This document shows positions 41,010 to 49,543 of a stretch of 64,000 bases of DNA, in pieces (the stretch's first letter is position 1; every line of letters starts with the position of its first letter). The position numbers were made by a program, and so were the translations under genes. Source of the DNA: Rhodobacter sp. GTDB lineage: Bacteria; Pseudomonadota; Alphaproteobacteria; Rhodobacterales; Rhodobacteraceae. Below the pieces are notes generated by a model that worked only from the letters and a program-made list of their open reading frames with translations, ran no database searches and was not told the DNA's origin. The stretch spans positions 2,138,501-2,202,500 of the forward strand of contig JACKKG010000001.1 in NCBI GenBank assembly GCA_020637515.1, in the 5' to 3' direction.

Positions 41010-42266
41010 ATGACACTCTGGACTCCGACCGACGACGGACACGCGGATCTGACCTCGCACGATACCTTCCTGTCCGGCCCGCCACACAACACGTTTTCGC
41101 GCCTGCGCCGTGACGATCCGATGCACTGGACCGACTGGGACGCGGGGCAGGGCTTCTGGTCCGTCACGCGCAACCTGGACATCCTGGCGCTGAACAAGCA
41201 GCCTGACCTGCTGTCCTCGGCGCGTGGCATCCGCATGGAGGACCAGACCTACGAGGAATATCTGGCGCGGCGCACCTTTCAGGAAACCGACCCGCCGGAA
41301 CACACCATGACCCGCGTCAAGGTGGCCAAGGCGTTCTCGAAACCCGTGGTCGCGGGGTTCGACGGTGCGATCCGCGAATTGTGCGACGAGATCCTGGATC
41401 GCGCGCTGCCGATGGGCACCTTTGACGCGACCAAACAGATCGCCCGGGAACTGCCGATGCGGATGCTGGGCCGCATCCTGGGCACCCCGGACGAAGACCT
41501 GCCCTGGCTGGTCGCAAAGGGTGACGCGCTGATCGCCAACACCGACCCGGATTTCACCGATCATGTCCTCGACAAGATGACGACCGATGAATACCGGCTG
41601 ATGCCGTTCAATTCGCCGGCCGGTGCGGAACTCTATGATTATGCAAAGCAATTGATGGCGGACAAGGCCGCGCGCGGGGATACCAACGGCGTCCTGCACC
41701 TGATCTTGCAGCCCGGGCCCGATGGGTCGGTCATCTCGGAAACCGAATTCCGCAACTTCTTTTGCCTGCTGGTCGCCGCCGGCAACGACACCACCCGCTA
41801 TTCGATCGCGGCCGGCATTCAGGCGCTGGCCAATCAGCCGGGCCTGTTGGAGCAGATGCAGGCCGGCGCGGTCTGGGACACCGCGCCCGACGAGATCATC
41901 CGCTGGGCCTCGCCCACCAGCTATTTCCGCCGCACCGCGACGCGTGACTTCGAGATGCACGGCAAGCAGATCAAGGCGGGCGACAAGGTGCTTTACTGGC
42001 TGGCCTCGGCCAACCGCGACGAGGCGGTCATCGACCAGCCTTTCCGCGTCGATCTGGCGCGCAATCCGAACCGGCACATCGCCTTTGGCCAGGGGGGGCC
42101 GCATCTGTGCCTGGGGATGCATCTGGCGCGGCTCGAGGTGAAGCTGCTGTTTCAGGAACTGGTCAAGCGGATCAAGGCCATCGAACCGGCGGGCGAGCAG
42201 AAATTCCTGCGCTCGAACTTCGTTGGCGGTATCAAGGAACTTCCGGTGCGGGTGACGCTCGCCTGA
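41010..42266 (+). CDS. Cytochrome P450
   Basis: Soluble bacterial class I P450 of 418 residues. Diagnostic regions: I-helix LLVAAGNDTTRYSIAAGIQ with the AGxDT oxygen-activation motif, the ExxR-type helix DEIIRWASPTSYFRRTA, and the heme loop FGQGGPHLCLG with axial Cys at about 367. Electrons probably come from the [2Fe-2S] ferredoxin two genes on; no ferredoxin reductase is in the cluster. Substrate unknown; the glutamine-synthetase-like neighbour points to a nitrogenous compound such as an amine. Confidence 0.95.
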   Translation: MTLWTPTDDGHADLTSHDTFLSGPPHNTFSRLRRDDPMHWTDWDAGQGFWSVTRNLDILALNKQPDLLSSARGIRMEDQTYEEYLARRTFQETDPPEHTMTRVKVAKAFSKPVVAGFDGAIRELCDEILDRALPMGTFDATKQIARELPMRMLGRILGTPDEDLPWLVAKGDALIANTDPDFTDHVLDKMTTDEYRLMPFNSPAGAELYDYAKQLMADKAARGDTNGVLHLILQPGPDGSVISETEFRNFFCLLVAAGNDTTRYSIAAGIQALANQPGLLEQMQAGAVWDTAPDEIIRWASPTSYFRRTATRDFEMHGKQIKAGDKVLYWLASANRDEAVIDQPFRVDLARNPNRHIAFGQGGPHLCLGMHLARLEVKLLFQELVKRIKAIEPAGEQKFLRSNFVGGIKELPVRVTLA

Positions 42267-42300
42267 CCGGACCAGAACACGACAAGGGAGACAATGAAGA

Positions 42301-43593
42301 ATGCGCGACCGACTGAGACCCGTCTGGTGTGACCACCTGTCCATTCTGCGCGGAAAATACCTGCCACAGGAAAAGATCGGCTCGGGGGGCACGCGCTTTG
42401 CCCAGCCCTGTTTTGCGGTGCATTACGACAAGGACCTGATCGTCGATGCCCCCGGCACCGCCTGCCTCGAGGGGCTGCCGGACATGGAATTGCGCTGGGA
42501 CGCCGCCGATATCCGCGCCGGATGGGAGCCGGGCGTGCATATGGTGACGGGCGACCTGTATGACCGGGCGGGCCGGCTGATCCCCATCGCCGGGCGCGCG
42601 GCGCTGAAACAGGCGCTGGCGGACTGGGCGAAACACGGGCTGACCCCCAAGGTCGGGATCGAGTTCGAGGCTTTCGCCTTTACCCGCGCCGAGGACGGCA
42701 GCCTGCAACCCTATGACGTGCCGGGCGGGCATGTTTACGGCGGCGGGCCGTTCAACGACCCGCTCGGCTTTACCGACGCGGTGTGGGAGGCCGCCGAGGA
42801 CGCGGGTTTCAGGCTGGATCTGGTGACGACCGAATACGACACCCCGCAGTATGAGTTCACGCTGACCTTCGACGAGGCGCTCAAGGCCGTGGACGAGGCC
42901 GTGATGTTCCGCCAGCTCGCGCGCGAGGTCGCCTATCGCAAGGGGGTCATCCTCAGTTTCCTGCCCAAGCCCCTGTTCGACCGGGGCGGATCGGGGATGC
43001 ATGTCAACCTGTCCTTTGCCGATGCGACCGGCGCCAATGCGCTCAGCGCGGGGCCGATCGGCGGGATTGCCGGGCTGAACGATCTGGGGCGCGGCTGTCT
43101 GGCGGGCTGGATGCGTCACCACAAGGGGCTCGCCGGTCTGGTTTCGCCCAGCGTCAATTCCTATGCGCGGCTGCAACCGGCGTCGATGTCGGGCTATTGG
43201 TGCAACTGGGGCGAGGATCACCGTGGCGTCACCGCCCGCGTCTCGGGCGAGGGCGGCAAGAAGGCGCGCCTGGAACACCGGATGGCCGACGCGGCCGCGA
43301 ACCCCTATGCGGCGGTCGCCGCGGTGCTGCAAGCGGCGCGGTTGGGTTACGAGGGCCGATACGACCTGCCCGAGGCCGAGACCGAGGATTGCTTCATGGG
43401 GCAGAAAGCCGCCTATGGCACGGCCGAGTCCCTGGCCGGCGCGCTGGACGATCTCGAGGCCGACACCGCTCTGGTCGCGGCCATGGGGGCCGAATACTGC
43501 GCCCATCACGTGCACATGAAGCGGGTGGAAATCGACAAGACCAAGGACATGACCCCGGAACAGGCCCGCGATTTCTCGATCTGGTTCGTATGA
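42301..43593 (+). CDS. Glutamine synthetase-like gamma-glutamylating enzyme
   Basis: 430-residue member of the glutamine synthetase superfamily. Present are the metal/substrate motifs VGIEFEAFAF, TEYDTPQYEFTLTF, the ATP-loop GGSGMHVNLSF and NSYARLQPASMSGYW, with RLEHRMADAAANPYAAVAA near the end. Its length and context differ from nitrogen-assimilating GlnA, and it lacks the GlnA adenylylation-loop pattern; relatives such as PuuA, IpuC, GmaS and the aniline enzymes join glutamate to amines. It lies 34 bp after the P450 and 10 bp before the ferredoxin gene. Confidence 0.88.
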   Translation: MRDRLRPVWCDHLSILRGKYLPQEKIGSGGTRFAQPCFAVHYDKDLIVDAPGTACLEGLPDMELRWDAADIRAGWEPGVHMVTGDLYDRAGRLIPIAGRAALKQALADWAKHGLTPKVGIEFEAFAFTRAEDGSLQPYDVPGGHVYGGGPFNDPLGFTDAVWEAAEDAGFRLDLVTTEYDTPQYEFTLTFDEALKAVDEAVMFRQLAREVAYRKGVILSFLPKPLFDRGGSGMHVNLSFADATGANALSAGPIGGIAGLNDLGRGCLAGWMRHHKGLAGLVSPSVNSYARLQPASMSGYWCNWGEDHRGVTARVSGEGGKKARLEHRMADAAANPYAAVAAVLQAARLGYEGRYDLPEAETEDCFMGQKAAYGTAESLAGALDDLEADTALVAAMGAEYCAHHVHMKRVEIDKTKDMTPEQARDFSIWFV

Positions 43594-43603
43594 GGAGACA
43601 CCG

Positions 43604-43918
43604 ATGAAAGCCACCTGGATCCTGCCCGACGGCCGCGAGATTACCGCCGAGGTGCCCGCCGGCCATTCCCTGATGGAGGCGGCCGTGTCCGCAAGCATTC
43701 CCGGCATCATCGGCGAGTGCGGCGGCACGATGAGCTGCGCCACTTGCCACGTGCATGTGACGGACGGCTGGCGCGACAAGGTCGGCGGCCCGTCCGATTT
43801 CGAGGATGCGATGCTCGACATCGTCGAAGGACCGCGCACCGAAGCCTCGCGCCTGTCGTGCCAGATCGAGATGTCCGACGCCCTCGACGGGCTCGTGCTC
43901 AAGGTCCCGTTCGAATAG
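43604..43918 (+). CDS. [2Fe-2S] ferredoxin, putidaredoxin type
   Basis: 104-residue electron carrier for the P450. Cluster ligands are Cys39, Cys45, Cys48 (GECGGTMSCATCHV) and Cys86 (RLSCQIEM), the same spacing and even numbering as putidaredoxin. It is an adrenodoxin/putidaredoxin-class protein, unlike the [3Fe-4S] ferredoxin known from the mycobacterial piperidine cluster. It closes the three-gene P450 unit. A reductase must be supplied from elsewhere. Confidence 0.93.
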   Translation: MKATWILPDGREITAEVPAGHSLMEAAVSASIPGIIGECGGTMSCATCHVHVTDGWRDKVGGPSDFEDAMLDIVEGPRTEASRLSCQIEMSDALDGLVLKVPFE

Positions 43919-43960
43919 GCCCAGGGGCCGCAAAAGCGCCCTCACCGATCCGGGAATACG

Positions 43961-43991
43961 GAAAACCGGCGCTCTCCCAAGGGGCGCCGGT
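43961..43991 (-). terminator. Terminator between ferredoxin and pgm
   Basis: Arms ACCGGCGC (43965-43972) and GCGCCGGT (43984-43991) form a stable hairpin. On the minus strand it is followed by TTTTC, marking the end of the pgm/glycogen operon; it may also stop the ferredoxin transcript. Confidence 0.7.
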
Positions 43992-44018
43992 CGTCATTTG
44001 GGTCCGGTGCGGCTGCGC

Positions 44019-45644
44019 TCAGGTGATGACGTCGGGTTCGGCGCGTCCGGTCCGTGCCGCGATACCGGCCAGGGCTTCGACCGCGGCGATCACGGGGGCC
44101 AGGGCGGCTTGCGGGTCCTGGCCGAAATCGGTGCCGTCGAAGCGTTCCAGGTAGACGCGCAGCGTCGCGCCCTCGGTTCCGGTGCCGGAAAGCCGCAGCA
44201 CCGCCCGAGCCCCGCCGTGAAAGCGGATCTGCACGCCCTGCGCGGTCGCGACCGATCCGTCCACGGGGTCCGTATAGGCGAAATCCTCGGCGCTTTCGAC
44301 AATCAGTGCGCCGGCTTGTCGCCCGGCCATCGCGGGCAGGGCCGCGCGCAGGTCGGCCATCAGCGCGTTTGCGACATCGCTGGCAATGGCCTCGTAGTCG
44401 TGGCGCGAGTAGTAGGTGCGGCCGAATTCGGCCCAGTGGTCGGCCATGACCCCGGCGACAGACTGGCGTCGGACGGCCAGGATGTTCAGCCACAGCAGCA
44501 CCGCCCAGAGCCCGTCCTTCTCGCGGACATGGTCGGACCCGGTGCCGGCCGATTCCTCGCCGCACAGCGTTGCCAGTCCCGCGTCCAGCAGGTTGCCAAA
44601 GAATTTCCAGCCCGTCGGCGTGGCGTAGCACGGCAGGCCGCGCGCCGCCGCGACGCGGTCCACCGCGCAAGAGGTCGGCATCGACCGCGCGACGCCCTTC
44701 AGCCCGCCCGCATAGCCCGGCGCCAGATGCGCGTTGGCGGCCAGCACGGCCAGCGAATCGGACGGGGTCACATAGCAGTCCCTACCGACGATCATGTTGC
44801 GGTCGCCGTCGCCGTCCGAGGCTGCGCCGAAATCGGGGGCATCGGCGCCGTGCATCGTGTCCATCAGATCCCTGGCCCAGACCGGGTTCGGATCGGGATG
44901 GCCTCCGCCGAAATCCGGCGAGGGGGTGGCATGGACCACCGAGCCCGGCGCGGCGCCCAGCCGGCGTTCCAGGATTTCCACCGCATAGGGGCCGGTGATG
45001 GCGTGCATCGCGTCGAACCGCAGCCGGAACCCGCCTTGCAAAAGTGCGCGGATCGCCTTGAAATCGAAAAGCGTTTCCATGAGCGCCGCATAGGCGTCCA
45101 CGGGGTCCACGACCTCGACCGTCATCGCGCCGAGCGGGGCTTCGCCCAGCGTGGCCAGGTCGATGTCCGACGCATCGAGGATGCGATACTCCTGGATCGT
45201 TTCGCTGGCGGCATGGATCTTGGCGGTGACGGTTTCGGTCGCCGGTCCGCCGTTCGCCATATTGTATTTGATGCCGAAATCCTCGTCCGGGCCGCCCGGG
45301 TTGTGGCTGGCCGACAGGATCACCCCGCCGTCCGCGCCCCGGACCCGGATCAGGTTCGAGGCCGCCGGCGTGGACAGGAACCCGTTCTGCCCGACGATCA
45401 CCCGCGCCGCGCCCGAGGCCGCGGCCATTTTCAGGATGATCTGCACCGCGCGGTCGTTGAAGAACCGCCCGTCGCCGCCCAGGACCAGGGTCTGCCCCTC
45501 GATCCCGCCGATCCCGTTCCAGATCGCCTGCACGAAATTCTCCAGATACCCGGGTTGCATGAACACGCGGGTTTTCTTGCGCAGGCCCGATGTGCCGGGC
45601 TTCTGACCGGCGATCGGTTGGGTGGGGATGCGGTGCAGGGGCAT
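44019..45644 (-). CDS. pgm: Phosphoglucomutase
   Basis: Interconverts glucose 1-phosphate and glucose 6-phosphate, joining glycogen metabolism to glycolysis. The 541-residue protein has the active-site serine in VILSASHNPGGPDEDFG, the metal loop SDGDGDRNMIVG, the sugar-binding GEESAGTGSDHVREKDG and the phosphate-binding RLSGTGTEGATLRVY. N-terminus PLHRIPTQPIAGQKPGTSGLR is typical of the alpha-D-glucose-specific type. It is the last gene of the glg operon, 3 bp after malQ. Confidence 0.97.
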   Translation of the reverse strand: MPLHRIPTQPIAGQKPGTSGLRKKTRVFMQPGYLENFVQAIWNGIGGIEGQTLVLGGDGRFFNDRAVQIILKMAAASGAARVIVGQNGFLSTPAASNLIRVRGADGGVILSASHNPGGPDEDFGIKYNMANGGPATETVTAKIHAASETIQEYRILDASDIDLATLGEAPLGAMTVEVVDPVDAYAALMETLFDFKAIRALLQGGFRLRFDAMHAITGPYAVEILERRLGAAPGSVVHATPSPDFGGGHPDPNPVWARDLMDTMHGADAPDFGAASDGDGDRNMIVGRDCYVTPSDSLAVLAANAHLAPGYAGGLKGVARSMPTSCAVDRVAAARGLPCYATPTGWKFFGNLLDAGLATLCGEESAGTGSDHVREKDGLWAVLLWLNILAVRRQSVAGVMADHWAEFGRTYYSRHDYEAIASDVANALMADLRAALPAMAGRQAGALIVESAEDFAYTDPVDGSVATAQGVQIRFHGGARAVLRLSGTGTEGATLRVYLERFDGTDFGQDPQAALAPVIAAVEALAGIAARTGRAEPDVIT

Positions 45645-45647
45645 GGT

Positions 45648-47465
45648 CTATCCGTTTCTTCCGGCGTCTTGCATGATGCGGCCCGTGTGCTCCAGCGTTG
45701 GGGCGGAAATGAGGCCCGACAGCGGCAAAGGCAGGCGCCGACGCCAGTTCGGGTGCTCATGCAGGGTGCCGGGCAGGTTGCATTGCTCGATCGCGCCGGC
45801 CAGATCCTCGCCCTGGACGGCGACCAGCGTGCTGGCGGCGCGCGACAGAAAGCGGTGCAGGCCGGTCAGGTCTCCGCCGCCCGCCACCGCGTCAAAGGCG
45901 GCGACCTCGGCCTGGCGGGCGGTTCTGGCAGCGGCCGGATCGGCGAGTTCGCCCAGTTCGGCGCGCCAATCGAGATCGCGCCCCTGACGCCAGCCCAGCC
46001 AGGTCGGCAGGTCGTGGGTGCCCCAACTGGCCAGGGCCGTCGGCGTATAGGCGTCGGGCGTCAGAAAGGCGCCGGTCCCCTGCCAGTCGCGTTCGAACAT
46101 GGCCACCCGGCAGCCCATCACGCCCGAAGCATCGAGCGCGTCGCGCAGCCCGTCGGGGATGGTGCCCAGGTCCTCGCCGATGATCGCGGCGCCCGCGCGC
46201 GTGGCCTCGATCCGCAGCACCGCCAGCAATTCGTCGCGCGGCATGGTGACGTAGAGCCCGGGCAACCCGTCGGGCAGCCAGAAACTGCGTTCGAGCCCCA
46301 GGATGTGGTCGATTCTGAGCAGCCCGCAGAACCGCAACTGCGCCCTGAGGGTCTGGGCAAAGGCGGCATAGCCGGTGGCGCGCAGCACGTCGGGGCGCAT
46401 CGGCGCCAAGCCCCAGCGCTGCCCCGAGGGGCCCAGCAGATCGGGCGGCGCGCCCAGGCTCACGCCCTGCGCAAAGAGGTCGCGCTCGGCCCAGGTTTCG
46501 GCCCCGTGGGGATGGGTGCCGACCGCGATGTCGAGATACAGCCCAAAGGGCATTCCCGCCGTCTTCGCCCGGGTCTGGCTGTCGAACAGTTGCGTTTCGG
46601 CCATCCACTGGGCCCAGGCGTGGAACCGCAACCGTTGCGCGCGTTCGCGCGCAAAGCGTTGAACCTCGGGGCTTTTGGGGTCCTGATAGGGCAGGGGCCA
46701 GGCGCCCCAATAGCCGCCCTGAACCTCGCTCAAGGCCTGGTGGGTGACGAATTCCTCCAGCGCCGCGCCGCCGTCGCCGCGCCAGGCCTCGAAGGCGGCG
46801 CTGCCGGTAAAGGCGGCAAACGCATCCTCGAGCGCGGCCCGCTGGGCGCGGATCGTGCGCGGATAGTCGATCAATTCGCCGGTTTCCGGCAGCGGCGTGC
46901 CGGTGTCGATATGCAGCGTGTTCAGCCGCCGGCGGTGCGACGGCGCATAGGGGCTGAAACTGTTGGCATCGGTGGGAAAGCCCGCGTGAATGGGGTTGAT
47001 CCCCACGAAGGCGGCGCCGTGGCGGGCCAACCCTTCGGCCAGGGTGCCCAGTTGGGGATAACGGCCCATGCCGGCGCGTTCGCCCTGCCACAGCGCGAAC
47101 AGCGGCACGGTCAGGCCCCAGCGGCGGGACGGGGCGGGCAGGCGCGGCGGCGCGGCCAGCAGGTGCACAAGCCAGCCGTTGTGGCGTATGCGGTGGTAGC
47201 CCACGGGCAAGGGCGGCAGCGTCCCCTCGCCCCGGAGTTCCGCGCCGTCCTCGGTGGTCAGCACCCAGGGGCCGGGGCCCCAGTCCTTGGGCTGGCCGGC
47301 GGCGATGGCCAGGCTTGTCGCCTGCCGCAGCCCGTCGGGCAGCGCGCTGAGCGCCGCCAGGACTGCGCGGCGGCTTTCCACGGGCGCCTCCTGCATCCGG
47401 CCCGCGCCGTCGCGGTAGACCCAGGTCAGACCCGCGCGGCGGCAAGTGTCGTCGAAGTCGCTCAT
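45648..47465 (-). CDS. malQ: 4-alpha-glucanotransferase (amylomaltase)
   Basis: GH77 enzyme that disproportionates maltodextrins released from glycogen. The 605-residue protein carries the catalytic-region motifs GLLRIDHILGLERSFWLP (nucleophile Asp), IIGEDLGTIPDGLRDAL (acid Glu) and SWGTHDLPTWLGW, and the N-terminal AGLTWVYRDGAGR region of the bacterial type. The start at 47465 overlaps the glgX stop by 1 bp within a TCAT junction, so the genes are translationally coupled. Confidence 0.95.
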   Translation of the reverse strand: MSDFDDTCRRAGLTWVYRDGAGRMQEAPVESRRAVLAALSALPDGLRQATSLAIAAGQPKDWGPGPWVLTTEDGAELRGEGTLPPLPVGYHRIRHNGWLVHLLAAPPRLPAPSRRWGLTVPLFALWQGERAGMGRYPQLGTLAEGLARHGAAFVGINPIHAGFPTDANSFSPYAPSHRRRLNTLHIDTGTPLPETGELIDYPRTIRAQRAALEDAFAAFTGSAAFEAWRGDGGAALEEFVTHQALSEVQGGYWGAWPLPYQDPKSPEVQRFARERAQRLRFHAWAQWMAETQLFDSQTRAKTAGMPFGLYLDIAVGTHPHGAETWAERDLFAQGVSLGAPPDLLGPSGQRWGLAPMRPDVLRATGYAAFAQTLRAQLRFCGLLRIDHILGLERSFWLPDGLPGLYVTMPRDELLAVLRIEATRAGAAIIGEDLGTIPDGLRDALDASGVMGCRVAMFERDWQGTGAFLTPDAYTPTALASWGTHDLPTWLGWRQGRDLDWRAELGELADPAAARTARQAEVAAFDAVAGGGDLTGLHRFLSRAASTLVAVQGEDLAGAIEQCNLPGTLHEHPNWRRRLPLPLSGLISAPTLEHTGRIMQDAGRNG

Positions 47466-49543
47466 CAACTGTCTTCCAGAACCAGGGCCGAGACCGAATG
47501 CGCCGGCACCGACAGCTTGCCATAGGCGATGCGTTCGGGGGGGGCGTCGGGGGCATAGGTGTTGATCCGGCGCGACCAGATCTTGCCGTCGGGGGTGGGG
47601 GTCAGGGTCACGTCCAGCGCCCCGCCCGCGTTGAAGATCAGGAACACCGCGTCCTCGAGATCGGCATAGGCGGGCGTCCCCGAGGCGGTGCGCAATTCGA
47701 CGCAGACAAAGCTCAGCGCCGGGTCCTCCCAGTCGGCCGGGGTCATGCGGCGGCCGTCCGGGTGCCACCACAGCACATCGGACTTGCCGTCCGAAGTGCG
47801 CGCCTTGGAATGCAGGAACAGCTTCTGGCGCAGGATCGGGTGGTTCTTGCGGAAGGCGATCAGCCGGCGAGTGAAGGCCAGCATCGCGTGATCCACGTCC
47901 GACCAGTCCAGCCAGGAGATCGGGCTGTCCTGGCAATAGGCGTTGTTGTTGCCCTGCTGGGAATGGCCGATCTCGTCGCCGGCCAGGATCATCGGCGTGC
48001 CCTGGCTCATCAGCAGCGTTGCCATCAGGTTGCGCCGTCTCAGCGCGCGGGCCTGAATCACCTGCGGCTCGTCGGTGGGCCCCTCGTGGCCCATGTTGTC
48101 CGAGTAGTTCTCGGAATGGCCGTCGCGGTTGTTCTCGCCGTTGGCCAGGTTGTTCTTCTGCGAATAGCTGACCAGGTCCATCAGGTTGAACCCGTCATGC
48201 GCCGAGATGAAATTGATGCTGGCTGTGGCCGACCGGCCCGAGTGGTCGAACTGGATCGCCGATCCGGTGATCCGCGCGGCCAGCTCTGGCGCCGGGCGAT
48301 GGTCGCGCCGCCAGAACCGGCGCACGCCGTCGCGGAACTTGTCGTTCCATTCGTGGAACGGGTGCGGAAAGGCACCCAGCTGATAGCCGCCCGGGCCGAT
48401 GTCCCAGGGCTCGGCGATCAGCTTGACGCGGTTCAGGACGGGGTCTTGCCGGATCGCGGCGAAAAAGGCGGCGTTGGGCTGGAACCCGCCCTCGTCGCGC
48501 GCCAGCGTCGAGGCCAGGTCGAAGCGGAACCCGTCCACGCGCATCACTTCGACCCAGTAGCGCAAGCTGTCCATCACCATGCGCAGCACCATCGGGTGGT
48601 CCAGGTTCAGCGTGTTGCCGCAGCCCGTGTCGTTGATGTAGTGGCGCGGATAGGGGGCCAGCCGGTAGTAGCTGCGGTTGTCGATGCCGCGAAAGCTCAG
48701 CGTCGGGCCCAGTTCCGAGCCCTCGCAGGTGTGGTTGTAGACGACATCCAGGATCACCTCGATCCCGGCCGAATGCAGGCGCGCGACCATGTGCTGGAAT
48801 TCGTTGATCTGGCCGTTGGTCAGATAGCGCGGTTCGGGGGCGAAGAAGTTGAGCGTCTGATAGCCCCAGTAGTTCGTCAGCTTCTTCTCGATCAGCCAGC
48901 GGTCGTTGAGAAAGCTCTGCACCGGCAGCAGTTCGACCGCGGTGATGCCCAGCGTCGTCAGATGGTCCAGCATCCGGTCCGAGGCCAGCCCCAGAAACTT
49001 GCCCGCGTTCGGCACGTTGGCCAGATGGGTCAGCCCCTTCACATGCGCCTCGTAGATCACGCTCTCATTGGCGGGAACCACGGGCGGGCGGTCGTTGCCC
49101 CAGTAAAAGCTGGGGTCCTCGACCACGCATTTGGGCATGAAGCGCGCCGAATCGCGGGTGGAAAACGTCAGGTCCAGCGTCTTTGAGCCCGGGTTGTAGC
49201 CGAACAGGGCGTCCGACCAGCGCGGATGCCCGGTGATGCGCTTTGCATAGGGGTCGATCAGCAATTTGTTGGGGTTGAAGCGGTGGCCGTCCTCGGGGGC
49301 ATAGGGGCCGTGCACGCGGTAGCCGTATTGCTGCCCGGGACACAGGCCGGGCACCCGGCCATGCCAGACCCAGCCGGTGCGCTCGGGCAGGCGCAGGCGG
49401 TGGGTCTCGCGCATCCCGTCGGGGCTGAAGAGGCACAGCTCGACCGCGGTTGCATGTTCCGAGAACAGCGCGAAATTCACGCCGTCGCCGTCGAAGGTGG
49501 CGCCGATCCTGTCGTGGCGCCCGCGTTCGATGGTCAGGGTCAT
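47465..49543 (-). CDS. glgX: Glycogen debranching enzyme GlgX
   Basis: GH13 isoamylase-type enzyme cleaving alpha-1,6 branches of phosphorylase-limit glycogen. The 692-residue protein has an N-terminal CBM48 (GVNFALFSEHATAVELCLFSPD) and GH13 motifs DVVYNHTCEG, RVDGFRFDLASTLARD (nucleophile Asp), LIAEPWDIGPGGYQLG (acid Glu) and FISAHDGFNLMDLVSY. The ATG at 49543 overlaps the glgA stop by 4 bp. Confidence 0.96.
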   Translation of the reverse strand: MTLTIERGRHDRIGATFDGDGVNFALFSEHATAVELCLFSPDGMRETHRLRLPERTGWVWHGRVPGLCPGQQYGYRVHGPYAPEDGHRFNPNKLLIDPYAKRITGHPRWSDALFGYNPGSKTLDLTFSTRDSARFMPKCVVEDPSFYWGNDRPPVVPANESVIYEAHVKGLTHLANVPNAGKFLGLASDRMLDHLTTLGITAVELLPVQSFLNDRWLIEKKLTNYWGYQTLNFFAPEPRYLTNGQINEFQHMVARLHSAGIEVILDVVYNHTCEGSELGPTLSFRGIDNRSYYRLAPYPRHYINDTGCGNTLNLDHPMVLRMVMDSLRYWVEVMRVDGFRFDLASTLARDEGGFQPNAAFFAAIRQDPVLNRVKLIAEPWDIGPGGYQLGAFPHPFHEWNDKFRDGVRRFWRRDHRPAPELAARITGSAIQFDHSGRSATASINFISAHDGFNLMDLVSYSQKNNLANGENNRDGHSENYSDNMGHEGPTDEPQVIQARALRRRNLMATLLMSQGTPMILAGDEIGHSQQGNNNAYCQDSPISWLDWSDVDHAMLAFTRRLIAFRKNHPILRQKLFLHSKARTSDGKSDVLWWHPDGRRMTPADWEDPALSFVCVELRTASGTPAYADLEDAVFLIFNAGGALDVTLTPTPDGKIWSRRINTYAPDAPPERIAYGKLSVPAHSVSALVLEDS

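Noticed and set aside
42301..43593. Assimilatory glutamine synthetase glnA
   Set aside because: No glnB neighbour, lacks the GlnA adenylylation-loop pattern, and it is cotranscribed with a P450 and its ferredoxin.
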